A stretch of DNA of 32,502 bases from positions 1-32,502 of IMG/VR virus record IMGVR_UViG_3300027861_000123; one strand, 5' to 3'. Numbering within the stretch: position 1 is the first letter of the stretch; every line of letters begins with the position of its first letter. Position numbers and translations under genes: made by a program. Of this stretch, positions 1-8,148 are shown piece by piece. Source of the stretch: a virus. A model generated the notes under the pieces. It ran no database searches. It worked only from the letters and a program-made list of their open reading frames with translations, and was not told the origin of the DNA.

Positions 1-1417
1 CCCTCAACATCTGATGATAATAATGTTGTTCACTATGTAACTTATTCAGGTAGTGATGGAATGATATACTTTCGTGGTTCTCCAAATGTTAATGCTTCAA
101 TAGACAACGTATCAGTAAAAGAGGTTGGGCAAGATTGGCAAACTAACTATACAGGTGGTGTAGGTGCAGGTTGGTCTATTACAGATAAGTTAAATTTTGA
201 AAACGCAAATGGTGGTTCTGCACAATTAAATGTTTTTGAAATAGGTAAAATTTATAAAATAACTGTAGATTATGTTTTCACATCAGGTACAAGATTAATA
301 CTACCTTATGATGGAAGTAATTTTCCTTCAGGTGGAGTAATAACAACAACAGGTTCTGTTAATGGTTACACTTACTATTACACACCAAATAGTACAACTT
401 TACTTATTTATTCTGATGGTAATGGTAATGGTTCAGTAGACAACATATCAGTCAAAGAAGTAGGGCAGGGATGGACTATAGGAGGTGATGATATAACAAT
501 AGATGATAGTAAAGCTAGTTTTGTAAATGCTGATACAAATTCAGATTATATACAACAAAACAATGTAGCAGTAGTAGGAAGAACTTATAAAGTTAATTTT
601 GATATTTCTAATTTAGGTGTAGGAGAAAGTGTAAAATTAAGATACCCTTTTCAAAACACTAGTGCTAATGCAAATGGGAGTTATTCTTTTGTAGCAGAAG
701 CAGCAGATACACCTTTTAGAATAACACCTGCTTCTACTAATGGTACTTTTGACATAGACAACATAGTAGTACAAGAACTAAAGCACGATGCAACAAACCT
801 TATGCTTAATGCAGGTGCTTATCAGTCAGCTAATCCACTAATCACTTCTACTAAGAGTATGGAGTTTGATGGTACAGATGATTATTTAGAAGTTGGAGAT
901 GTAGGAAGTGTTAAATCTATGTCTTTTTGGTTTAATCCTGATAATAATATAACTGCTGCTACAACTAAAGAACAATTATTTGGTTTTAATACTTCATATA
1001 ATGGTATTAGGTTAGGTGCAGCTACAGGTTTAATAACAGGAGAAACATTGACAGTTATAGAAAGTGGTGGTAATTCTGGAAGAACTGCTACAACTAAAGA
1101 ATTTGATGCAGGTAGGTGGTATCATATAGTTATAGCTTGGAACGAAACTGCTACATATTTTGACATTTATGTAGATGGTGTATTAAGTACAGATATAGTT
1201 TATAATACTTATACATTAGCAAATTGGACTAATTTTAAAATTGGTGTAGGAAATAATTTAACTGATGAATTTAATGGAAAAATAACAGAAGTAGGTAATT
1301 GGGATAGAACACTTACTGCATTAGAAGTAGCATCACTATACAATCAAGGTATGCCTACTAATCTACTTGTAAATAGAAACGACTATCAGTCAGGTAACCC
1401 TACAGTATTTAATACTA
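1..1417. repeat. Left end of contig overlap; counterpart of 31068-32502
   Basis: Positions 1-127 are identical base for base to 31068-31194, with the first mismatch at 128 (G) versus 31195 (C). Positions 1319-1417 are identical to 32404-32502. Between them the two copies are patchy: near-identical around 750-930 and clearly diverged in 136-430, 480-740 and parts of 930-1318. The two segments are 1417 and 1435 bp, so the difference of 18 keeps the reading frame. I read this as a circular genome whose contig ends carry two alleles of one gene, not as a true terminal repeat. A tandem duplication is possible but less likely. Confidence 0.8.
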
Positions 1418-4400
1418 AGCAGGTTGATTTTGATGGTACAGATGATTATATGGTGTCTAATATAACATCAAGCACTTTTACAGGTTCAGTATCAGCTTGG
1501 GTAAACAGAGATGATAATTTAAGTTATCAGTTTATAGTTGATTTTAGAGGGGAGGGTAATACAGGTACAGGTGCGTTTTATTTTCATACTAATTCAGATA
1601 CTTTATCTGCAATTAGTGGTACTTTATATGTTGATGGTGTTGCAGGTAGTACAGTTCCAACTGATGGTAATTGGCATCACGTTGTAGTATCAGGAATGTC
1701 TATAGTTATTTCAGAACCTGTGTTTTTTAGTAGATATTGTTTAAGTAATACACTTAATCTAAATGGTCAAATGAGCCAAATAGGACTGTGGAACTCTACA
1801 CTAACTGCTGATGAAGTATCTTCTTTATACAATCACGGATTACCTATTGACTTATCTACAGATCAAGCAGCTTATGAATCTTCATCTAACTTAGTAGGTT
1901 ATTGGAGAATGGGTAGTGGTACACTAGATACTTATCCATTGATTGCAGACCAAACAAATGCTACACTTAGTTCAGAATTAATTACAGATGGAGATTTTCC
2001 TACAGGTACTACTGCTTGGAATACAACTAATGGCTTTACTATAGCTAATGGAGTAGCAAGTTATGATGCTATAACAGGTTTTGGAACTCTAGACCAAACT
2101 GAAACAATAACTCAGGGTAAAATTTATAAATTAGAATTTACAATTTCAAATGGTACTGCTAGAATTAATTTTACTAATCAAAGTAGTTCAAATATATTTA
2201 AACCATTAGGAAGCACTATTTCAAATTATGCTTCTAACACATATTCTTATTATGTTGAAGCATTAACAAGTGGTACAGCTTTTAGGGTTTTAGCATATAA
2301 TAATGGTGGTTTTTTAAGTTCTTTTAGTATTGATAACATATCAGTTAAACAAGTAAATGGCAACCCTGCAATAATGACAAACCAAACATCAAGTGATATT
2401 GAGAATGGTAGTCCTTATGCTAATCTTATACAAAATAATGATTTTAGTTTAGGTGAAGCAGGTTATTGGAATGTTGGTACTCATTGGGATATTGCTAATG
2501 ATGTAGCTACTTGTGATGGCTTACAATCAAGTGCTAATAATTTATATCAAGTTCCGTATATTGTAGGAAAAACATATAAGACACAATTAACTGTAAATGC
2601 TATAAATGGTACTTTAAAAGTCTTTACAGGTACAGGTGCAGCTTCTTTAACAATAACTTCAGCAGGAACTTATGATGTTACTACAGAAGCAGACAGTTCT
2701 ACAGTTTTATATATACAAGCACAAGCATCATCTTCTATGACTATAGACAACGTAACAGTAGAAGAAGTAAACACAGGATTACAAGGATATTGGAAGATGG
2801 GAGATGGTACTAATGATGAGTACCCTGTTATCTATGACCAAACTAATCCTACTAATGGTTCTGAACTTGTTACTAATGGGGATTTTTCTAATGGAACTAC
2901 AGATTGGACAAATCAATTAAGTGCTAACTTTAGTGTTACAAATGGAGTGGCTACAATAGAATCAACAGGTGCAAACTCATTAATTTACCAAAACATTTCT
3001 CCATCTTCTGTAACTGCAATTTTAAAAATTGAAATTGATGTAGTAAGTTTTACAGGTGATAAATTGCAGGTGTTTTTTGCAGGTTCAACTACAAATATAA
3101 ATCAATTAGGAATATCTACTTATTACACATCTCCTAATAGAAGTAATAGCAAAATGGACATTTCACCTACAACAGGACATACAATAGTTATTAGAAGTAT
3201 ATCAGTAAAAGAAGTACAAGGGAATGGTGCTTTTATGACCAATATGGTAGAGGGTAATATCACTAACCAATATCCACTAACAAAGATTAGAAACTACTAT
3301 AGAATGGGAGATGGTATCTTAGATGGTTATCCTATCATACAAGATCAAACAAGTCCTAATCTTGCACATATACCTACTACTAATTTAGTAACGTATTCAG
3401 AAGATTTTAGTCAATGGAGTAAAACAGGTACTACAGATGTCTCTCCAAATGATAATATTTCTCCTGATGGAACACAAAACGCAAGTACAGTAAGTGGATT
3501 AACAGGTAGTGGTAGTAACGATTTATATCTTATAGTTGGGGGTAATCCTGCGAGTAAAACATACTCTTTTTCAGTTTATTTAAAAGGGTCAGGAACATTG
3601 AGATTGCAAATTTCAAATAATGTAGACCAAGGTATAAATGAAATTGTTACACTAACAAGCGATTGGAAAAGACATATAGTTACAGGTGCTTTTAATTCAA
3701 CATCAGGTAATTTATCAGCTACACTTGATGATAATGGTGCAACTGCAACACAATACAATATATGGGGCGCACAACTAGAAGAACAATCACAAGCTACTGC
3801 ATACATAAAGTCAGATGGTATAGCAGCAGTAAGAAAATCATCTACTACTAACTTAATTACTTATAGTGAAGATTTTAGTCAATCATATTGGACAAAATCA
3901 AATTCAAGTGTAACAAGTGAATTTATATCTCCTGATGGAAATGCTACTGCTTATAAATTAGTTGAAGATTTAAACACATCTGCACATAGTTTGTATAGGT
4001 CAAATTTTTCAACAAATACCTTAAGGACATTTAGTATTTTTGCTAAGGCATCAGAAAAAGAAAGAATATCTATATATGATGCAAATAAGTTTGGAAGATT
4101 TATAGGTGTTATTTTTAATTTAACAAGTGGAATAGTAGAATCAAATCAAGATAATTCAATTTATTTAAATCCAAAAATAGAATTAATATCTAATGGTTGG
4201 TATAGATGTTCGGTTACTTGGCAAAACGCAGCATTACAAGTACCTGCTTTTGCAACAGCAATACTTTCAACAAATGTTTACACAGGAGATGGAGTAAGTG
4301 GAATATATGTATATGGCGCACAATTTGAAGAACAAACACAAGTAGAAACGTATGCACCAACTTATGGATTACCTGTAACAATAGATTTATTCACAGAAAA

Positions 4401-4464
4401 TAATTACGGAACAATGACAAATATGAGTGCTTCTGATATTATAGAGGACACACCAAACAATTAA
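1..4464 (+). CDS. Giant modular receptor-binding/adhesin protein, C-terminal part (5' end missing at contig edge)
   Basis: The frame is open from base 1, so this is the 3' part of a gene whose start is at 30198 across the contig junction. Joined, the protein would be about 1777 residues (30198-31067 plus 1-4464). It is a string of beta-sandwich modules. Jelly-roll, carbohydrate-binding-like domains end in the repeated motif IDNxSVKE (near nt 97, 436, 751, 2326, 2737, 3200). Two LamG/concanavalin-like domains open with FDGTDDY (nt 865 and 1429) and carry WYHI or WHHV. Linkers of the type GYWRMGDG recur near 1897, 2785 and 3295. Two tail-fibre-type modules at about 3379-3830 and 3850-4370 begin NLVTYSEDFS and end GAQLEEQ. 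No enzyme motif was seen. It probably binds host surface glycans from the tail tip or capsid. It is followed after 4 bases by a small gene. Confidence 0.85.
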   Translation, partial: PSTSDDNNVVHYVTYSGSDGMIYFRGSPNVNASIDNVSVKEVGQDWQTNYTGGVGAGWSITDKLNFENANGGSAQLNVFEIGKIYKITVDYVFTSGTRLILPYDGSNFPSGGVITTTGSVNGYTYYYTPNSTTLLIYSDGNGNGSVDNISVKEVGQGWTIGGDDITIDDSKASFVNADTNSDYIQQNNVAVVGRTYKVNFDISNLGVGESVKLRYPFQNTSANANGSYSFVAEAADTPFRITPASTNGTFDIDNIVVQELKHDATNLMLNAGAYQSANPLITSTKSMEFDGTDDYLEVGDVGSVKSMSFWFNPDNNITAATTKEQLFGFNTSYNGIRLGAATGLITGETLTVIESGGNSGRTATTKEFDAGRWYHIVIAWNETATYFDIYVDGVLSTDIVYNTYTLANWTNFKIGVGNNLTDEFNGKITEVGNWDRTLTALEVASLYNQGMPTNLLVNRNDYQSGNPTVFNTKQVDFDGTDDYMVSNITSSTFTGSVSAWVNRDDNLSYQFIVDFRGEGNTGTGAFYFHTNSDTLSAISGTLYVDGVAGSTVPTDGNWHHVVVSGMSIVISEPVFFSRYCLSNTLNLNGQMSQIGLWNSTLTADEVSSLYNHGLPIDLSTDQAAYESSSNLVGYWRMGSGTLDTYPLIADQTNATLSSELITDGDFPTGTTAWNTTNGFTIANGVASYDAITGFGTLDQTETITQGKIYKLEFTISNGTARINFTNQSSSNIFKPLGSTISNYASNTYSYYVEALTSGTAFRVLAYNNGGFLSSFSIDNISVKQVNGNPAIMTNQTSSDIENGSPYANLIQNNDFSLGEAGYWNVGTHWDIANDVATCDGLQSSANNLYQVPYIVGKTYKTQLTVNAINGTLKVFTGTGAASLTITSAGTYDVTTEADSSTVLYIQAQASSSMTIDNVTVEEVNTGLQGYWKMGDGTNDEYPVIYDQTNPTNGSELVTNGDFSNGTTDWTNQLSANFSVTNGVATIESTGANSLIYQNISPSSVTAILKIEIDVVSFTGDKLQVFFAGSTTNINQLGISTYYTSPNRSNSKMDISPTTGHTIVIRSISVKEVQGNGAFMTNMVEGNITNQYPLTKIRNYYRMGDGILDGYPIIQDQTSPNLAHIPTTNLVTYSEDFSQWSKTGTTDVSPNDNISPDGTQNASTVSGLTGSGSNDLYLIVGGNPASKTYSFSVYLKGSGTLRLQISNNVDQGINEIVTLTSDWKRHIVTGAFNSTSGNLSATLDDNGATATQYNIWGAQLEEQSQATAYIKSDGIAAVRKSSTTNLITYSEDFSQSYWTKSNSSVTSEFISPDGNATAYKLVEDLNTSAHSLYRSNFSTNTLRTFSIFAKASEKERISIYDANKFGRFIGVIFNLTSGIVESNQDNSIYLNPKIELISNGWYRCSVTWQNAALQVPAFATAILSTNVYTGDGVSGIYVYGAQFEEQTQVETYAPTYGLPVTIDLFTENNYGTMTNMSASDIIEDTPNN

Positions 4465-4468
4465 AATT

Positions 4469-4714
4469 ATGATATATACAACACCAAACACAAGTTTATT
4501 GACTGAAGTAGATGCAGAGGGAAACCCTGTATGCGACTTTTCACAAATCGTTGAGGATAGTCCTGCAACTGTAAGAAAGTCTTTAGATGGTACATTATTT
4601 ATTGCTAAATTTATGGGAGAAACTCCTACTTTTTTAGAGGGCTTAGACCAATATACTCACGAGGAGATATTAGCAATAGTAAGAACAGATGCTTGGACAC
4701 CTGAGCAAGAATAA
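4469..4714 (+). CDS. Small conserved phage protein downstream of the adhesin
   Basis: This 81-residue acidic protein starts 4 bases after the adhesin stop, at an AATT-ATG context. It has no signal peptide, membrane segment or cysteine cluster. The sequence runs from TPNTSLLTEVDAEGNP to a C-terminal stretch with YTHEEILAIV. I recall similar short proteins following fibre genes in flavobacterial phages, but no function is known to me. Its position between adhesin and portal suggests an accessory virion or assembly role. That is inference from context only. Confidence 0.7.
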   Translation: MIYTTPNTSLLTEVDAEGNPVCDFSQIVEDSPATVRKSLDGTLFIAKFMGETPTFLEGLDQYTHEEILAIVRTDAWTPEQE

Positions 4715-4722
4715 AACAAATT

Positions 4723-6630
4723 ATGGAAAATATACTAAGTGTAGATTTATCAAGTGAAACAAGTCCTATCGTACAAGAGGTACGAGGTAGGGAATATATA
4801 GAGTATGGTACAGAAGAATGGAGAAACCTTTACCCACAGTTCTTAATAGACCTTTACTACAATTCTAGTACACACGCAGCTATTATAAACACTACTGCTG
4901 AAATGATAGCAGGAGAAGATATAGTAGTAGAAGAAAGTGAAAACTTAGAACAATTTGTAAAACTTAAAAAATTCTTTGCAGAAGCTAATGGTAAGGAATC
5001 ACTACACGAGGTAATTAAAAAACTTTCATTTGACTTTAAGCTACAAGGTGCATTTGCTATTCACATTATTTGGAATAAAGCTAAAACAGAGATAGCTGAG
5101 ATTTACCACATACCTGTAGAGAGAGTTAGGGCATCACGACCTAATGCTATGGGTGTTGTAGATTGCTACTATGTATGTTCTGATTGGGGTAACACAAGAA
5201 CTAACAAACCAATGAAGATAGCAGCATTTAATACTAAGGATAGAACTAATCCTAGTCAGTTATTATACTCAGGTTTATACAGTCCTAATATGGACATCTA
5301 TCACACACCTGATTATCTTGCAGCAAACAACTGGGCATTAGTAGATCAGAGAGTTGCTGAGTTTCATCTTAACAATATATCTAATGGTTTCTCAGGAAGT
5401 TATATGATTAGCTTTGCTAACGGAGTACCTACACAAGAGGAGAGATTTCAAATAGAGAGAAGTTTAGCTGAGAAGTTTACAGGTGCTAGTAATTCAGGAA
5501 AGTTTGTATTGACTTTTTCAGATGACAAAACTAGAACACCTGAAATAACACCAATAACTGTAAGCAACGCAGACAAGCAATATCTTGCATTACAAGAACT
5601 TTTAGTACAAAACATACTTACAGGTCATAGAGTTACTTCTCCTATGCTTATGGGTATTAAAGATTCAGGAGGAGGTTTGGGATCAAATGTTGATGAAATG
5701 AACGCAGCATTTGAAATATACTTAAACACAGTAGTTGTACCTTATCAAAAACATATACTAAAAACATTATCTAAAATATTTGAGGTTAATGGTATGAACT
5801 TACCAATATCTTTTGTACAAGCTAAACCTATTACTACTAAGTTTACTGTAGAAGATTTAAAAAGTGTTTTAACTGAAGATGAAATAAGAGCAGAATTTGG
5901 ATTAAAACCTTTAAGTGATGAAGAACTAACGGCAGAGGATGACAACTATAACTTAGAAAAAGATTGTGATTGTGGTAAGAACAAAGATAGTTGTGACAAG
6001 AGTTGTTATGAGAAAACTGAGTTAGATGCTTTCTTAGAAACTGTTGAGGATATACCTGAAGGTTGGGAACTAATAGATGAAGAAGTAGTAGATGGAGAAC
6101 ACGCTGACTTTGACTTTGAAGAAGAACTAAATCAGATAGCTGCTGAGAAGATAGAGTTAAATACAGGTACAGGTAGAGCAATACCAAGCAGAAAGTCTGA
6201 GCAAGATGGTATATCTAAAAAGACATACGATTACTATAGGGTTAGATATGTATATGCTGAAGATGAGTTTTTAACTAGAAAGTCAGGAAAACAAAGAGAT
6301 TTTTGTAGAAATATGATGGCTGCTAAGAAACTATATAGAAAAGAGGACATAGAAAGAATGTATAAACTAAATAAAGATTTTTCTCCTAAAGGTACAGGTA
6401 AAGCAGGTTACGACAAGTTCCTTTTTAAGGGAGGAAATTCGTGCCATCATTACTGGCTCAGACAGATTTGGCGTACAGAACTAGGTATATCTAAAACTAC
6501 TAAAATAGAAGATGCTAAACTAATAGGATATACTAAAGCTAGGTCAGAGGGTTTTACTGCTAAGAAAAACGATAAGAGAGTAGCTATACCTCCAAAAAGA
6601 ATGAAGAATCAAGGAAGATTAAAAAAATAA
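4723..6630 (+). CDS. Portal protein with a C-terminal Cys/His-containing extension
   Basis: This 635-residue protein begins at an AATT-ATG context. Residues about 30-410 look like a phage portal. An N-terminal segment has NSSTHAAIINTTAEMIAGED, and a central region near 300-325 has TGHRVTSPMLMGI followed by a Gly-rich loop and the conserved DEMNAAFE segment. Portals form the dodecameric DNA channel at one capsid vertex and dock the terminase. Residues about 418-436 form a Cys-rich linker (DCDCGKNKDSCDKSC). Residues about 515-590 form a separate domain with KQRDFCRNMMAA, YRKEDI and GGNSCHHYWLRQIW. I remember the same C-terminal domain attached to other flavobacterial phage structural proteins, including XkdF-type ones. 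The gene lies far from the terminase and capsid genes, which is unusual. The portal call is by pattern, not alignment. Confidence 0.75.
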   Translation: MENILSVDLSSETSPIVQEVRGREYIEYGTEEWRNLYPQFLIDLYYNSSTHAAIINTTAEMIAGEDIVVEESENLEQFVKLKKFFAEANGKESLHEVIKKLSFDFKLQGAFAIHIIWNKAKTEIAEIYHIPVERVRASRPNAMGVVDCYYVCSDWGNTRTNKPMKIAAFNTKDRTNPSQLLYSGLYSPNMDIYHTPDYLAANNWALVDQRVAEFHLNNISNGFSGSYMISFANGVPTQEERFQIERSLAEKFTGASNSGKFVLTFSDDKTRTPEITPITVSNADKQYLALQELLVQNILTGHRVTSPMLMGIKDSGGGLGSNVDEMNAAFEIYLNTVVVPYQKHILKTLSKIFEVNGMNLPISFVQAKPITTKFTVEDLKSVLTEDEIRAEFGLKPLSDEELTAEDDNYNLEKDCDCGKNKDSCDKSCYEKTELDAFLETVEDIPEGWELIDEEVVDGEHADFDFEEELNQIAAEKIELNTGTGRAIPSRKSEQDGISKKTYDYYRVRYVYAEDEFLTRKSGKQRDFCRNMMAAKKLYRKEDIERMYKLNKDFSPKGTGKAGYDKFLFKGGNSCHHYWLRQIWRTELGISKTTKIEDAKLIGYTKARSEGFTAKKNDKRVAIPPKRMKNQGRLKK

Positions 6631-6633
6631 ATT

Positions 6634-7212
6634 ATGTCATACATTTTATTTATATCAGAACAGAAATTAGTAGACAGTACAAGTATATATGGTTCAGTAG
6701 ATAGTTCACTATTACTTCCTTATGTAAGACAAGCACAAAGACTGTACTGCGAAACTAAGCTAGGTACAAAGCTAACACAAAAGCTAAAGGATTTAATTAT
6801 AGCAGGTACAGTAAATGATGCAGGTAATGAATACTATAAGGAATTACTTAACGACTATATAGGAGATTATCTACCTAATATGGCTTTATATATGGCTATA
6901 CCTTTTTTAAGATTTAAAATAGAAGCAGGTAACATATACTCTAAGACATCTGAAACTGGAGTAGCTTTAACAACTGCTGAATCACAACACTTAAGGTCAG
7001 AAATTTTAAATACTGGAGAGTATTTTATCGAGAGAATGATAGATTTCATAAAAAACAATATAAGTCGTTTTCCTGAATACAATACAAACTCAGGTGCAGA
7101 TGTATCTCCAGACGGCTCAGGTTTTTCTTATTTAGGAATGAATTTAGAAAGACCAAAAGGACAAGGAGATAAGATAACACTAAGAGATTTTCTAACTCCT
7201 GATCTAACATAA
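6634..7212 (+). CDS. Probable head-completion/adaptor virion protein (DUF6712-like)
   Basis: This 192-residue protein starts 3 bases after the portal stop with AATT-ATG. The N-terminus (FISEQKLVDSTSIYGSVD, then PYVRQAQ and LGTKLTQKL) resembles the DUF6712 virion proteins of Bacteroidetes phages. These sit next to portal genes and are thought to act at the head-tail interface. The middle is a predicted helical hairpin (residues about 75-140) and the C-terminus is Gly/Pro-rich. There is no signal peptide and no Cys cluster. The adaptor role is inferred from family resemblance and its place directly behind the portal. Confidence 0.6.
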   Translation: MSYILFISEQKLVDSTSIYGSVDSSLLLPYVRQAQRLYCETKLGTKLTQKLKDLIIAGTVNDAGNEYYKELLNDYIGDYLPNMALYMAIPFLRFKIEAGNIYSKTSETGVALTTAESQHLRSEILNTGEYFIERMIDFIKNNISRFPEYNTNSGADVSPDGSGFSYLGMNLERPKGQGDKITLRDFLTPDLT

Positions 7213-7355
7213 TGAAGAAAAGATATAAAGTAAAAGAAGTTAATAAGACAAAACTAAAATCATATTTAAAAAATGCCAATACAAAAAACAGTACAGGACA
7301 CTCTAGAGGTCGCAACAGTCAACGGAACAGTTCTAGGATTAACGACATTTTCTAA
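7212..7355 (+). CDS. Short basic protein, uncertain gene
   Basis: A 47-codon reading frame starts in a TAATG overlap with the preceding stop. It encodes a very basic, Asn/Ser/Arg-rich peptide (MKKRYKVKEVNKTKLKSYLK at its start). It fills the otherwise empty 60 bases before the holin-like gene and then overlaps that gene by 83 bases in another frame. The coupled start supports it, while the composition and long overlap argue against it. It shares a basic Ser/Asn-rich character with the 7439-7561 product but no convincing alignment. Confidence 0.35.
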   Translation: MKKRYKVKEVNKTKLKSYLKNANTKNSTGHSRGRNSQRNSSRINDIF

Positions 7356-7452
7356 TATAGAATTAGCATTAAAGATTATTCTTCTAGTGGTATCAATAGC
7401 TTATACTATAGACAAGTGGTATAGTCAAAAAAAGAAGAATGGCAAAAAATAA
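7273..7452 (+). CDS. Putative holin, small single-span membrane protein
   Basis: This 59-residue protein has a hydrophobic segment at about residues 28-47 (IELALKIILLVVSIAYTI) and a strongly basic tail (KWYSQKKKNGKK). The N-terminal part is polar and short. This is the usual build of a small phage holin, which opens the inner membrane at the end of infection. It lies just before the DUF5675 gene and another small membrane protein, which fits a lysis cassette. The reading frame overlaps the flanking small genes at both ends. Holins are too diverse for sequence alone to prove the role. Confidence 0.6.
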   Translation: MPIQKTVQDTLEVATVNGTVLGLTTFSNIELALKIILLVVSIAYTIDKWYSQKKKNGKK

Positions 7453-7561
7453 AATATACACAGTAGTTAAAAAAACACGTACTAAACGTAAAGGAGTACA
7501 TTCTAAAAATGCTTCCAAATCCCAAAATGCTTTTAAAAAACAATCAAGAGGACAAGGTTAA
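7439..7561 (+). CDS. Very small basic phage protein
   Basis: This 40-residue, lysine/arginine/serine-rich peptide (KRKGVHSKNASKSQNAFKKQ in its centre, ending RGQG) begins inside the last codons of the holin-like gene. I recall short basic proteins with a VHSK...SK..N..KK pattern near the lysis and head genes of flavobacterial phages, which makes it more than a chance frame. Its function is unknown. It overlaps the beginning of the next gene by about 50 bases in a different frame. Confidence 0.5.
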   Translation: MAKNKIYTVVKKTRTKRKGVHSKNASKSQNAFKKQSRGQG

Positions 7562-7958
7562 TCTTAAACTTGTTCGTATGATATTTACTGATAAATCTAT
7601 TATAGGTAGATTATATCTTAATAAAGAATATGTATGTGATACTTTAGAGAATCCATATATAAACAATGAACGTAACATAAGTTGCATACCTGAGGGTACT
7701 TATGATGTTAGGTTGCGTTTAGCTAGAGAGAGTGCTTCAAGAGATTACTTACATCTTTTAGTACAAGAAGTACCTGATAGAAGTTATATACTGTTTCATA
7801 GAGGTAATACTGCTAAAGATACGTTGGGTTGTATTCTAGTAGGAACGCATAATGAACAAGACTTTGTTAGTAATTCAAAAGATGCTATGGATTTATTAAT
7901 AAGTGAAATACTTAAATTAGGTGGCGAGAATATTAAATTATCAATTAATAAAAAATAA
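7509..7958 (+). CDS. DUF5675 family protein in lysis-type cassette
   Basis: This protein is up to 149 residues long. The core (about residues 18-145) matches what I remember of DUF5675: KLVRMIFTDKS at the start, TLENP, then IPEGTYDVRLR and FHRGNTAKDTLGCILVG. His97 and Cys108 in the last block resemble the H...S/T..GC arrangement of L,D-transpeptidase-like enzymes, so a role on peptidoglycan is conceivable but unproven. Family members usually start near the KLVR segment. Here the available ATGs are 7509 and 7527, which add a short N-terminal extension overlapping the previous small gene. Its neighbours are two small membrane proteins, and no other endolysin candidate is visible in the window. 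Confidence 0.75.
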   Translation: MLPNPKMLLKNNQEDKVNLKLVRMIFTDKSIIGRLYLNKEYVCDTLENPYINNERNISCIPEGTYDVRLRLARESASRDYLHLLVQEVPDRSYILFHRGNTAKDTLGCILVGTHNEQDFVSNSKDAMDLLISEILKLGGENIKLSINKK

Positions 7959-7959
7959 A

Positions 7960-8148
7960 ATGAAAAATTATTTAATCTTAACAATGTTAAAGTCTAAAAA
8001 AGTTTGGTACACATTAGCAGCAATTATAGTACCTTTTATAGCGAGAAGTTTAGGAGTAGATGAAATACACGTTAGCGAAATCTTTTGGTCAATCTTAGCA
8101 CTACTAGGTGTTACTGGACTTCAAGACTTTGGTAAAGAAGCAAAATAA
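7960..8148 (+). CDS. Second small membrane protein, holin-like
   Basis: This 62-residue protein is read from the ATG directly behind the DUF5675 stop. A later ATG at 7984 is an alternative start, and an upstream in-frame extension to 7921 lies inside the previous gene and is unlikely. It has two hydrophobic stretches, around WYTLAAIIVPFIA and IFWSILALLGVTGL, separated by an acidic loop with VDEIHVSE. It ends in GLQDFGKEAK. Small phage membrane proteins of this shape are common near holin genes and may act as holin, antiholin or lysis accessory. The next gene overlaps it. Confidence 0.6.
   Translation: MKNYLILTMLKSKKVWYTLAAIIVPFIARSLGVDEIHVSEIFWSILALLGVTGLQDFGKEAK

Noticed and set aside
1-1417. 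Diversity-generating retroelement acting on the adhesin
   Set aside because: No reverse transcriptase gene and no template repeat with adenine-biased differences are present; the variation is block-wise, with changes at many base types.
5843-6187. Minus-strand 114-residue reading frame
   Set aside because: It mirrors the acidic and Cys-rich part of the portal gene, giving a Leu/His/Ser-rich low-complexity product with no motif.
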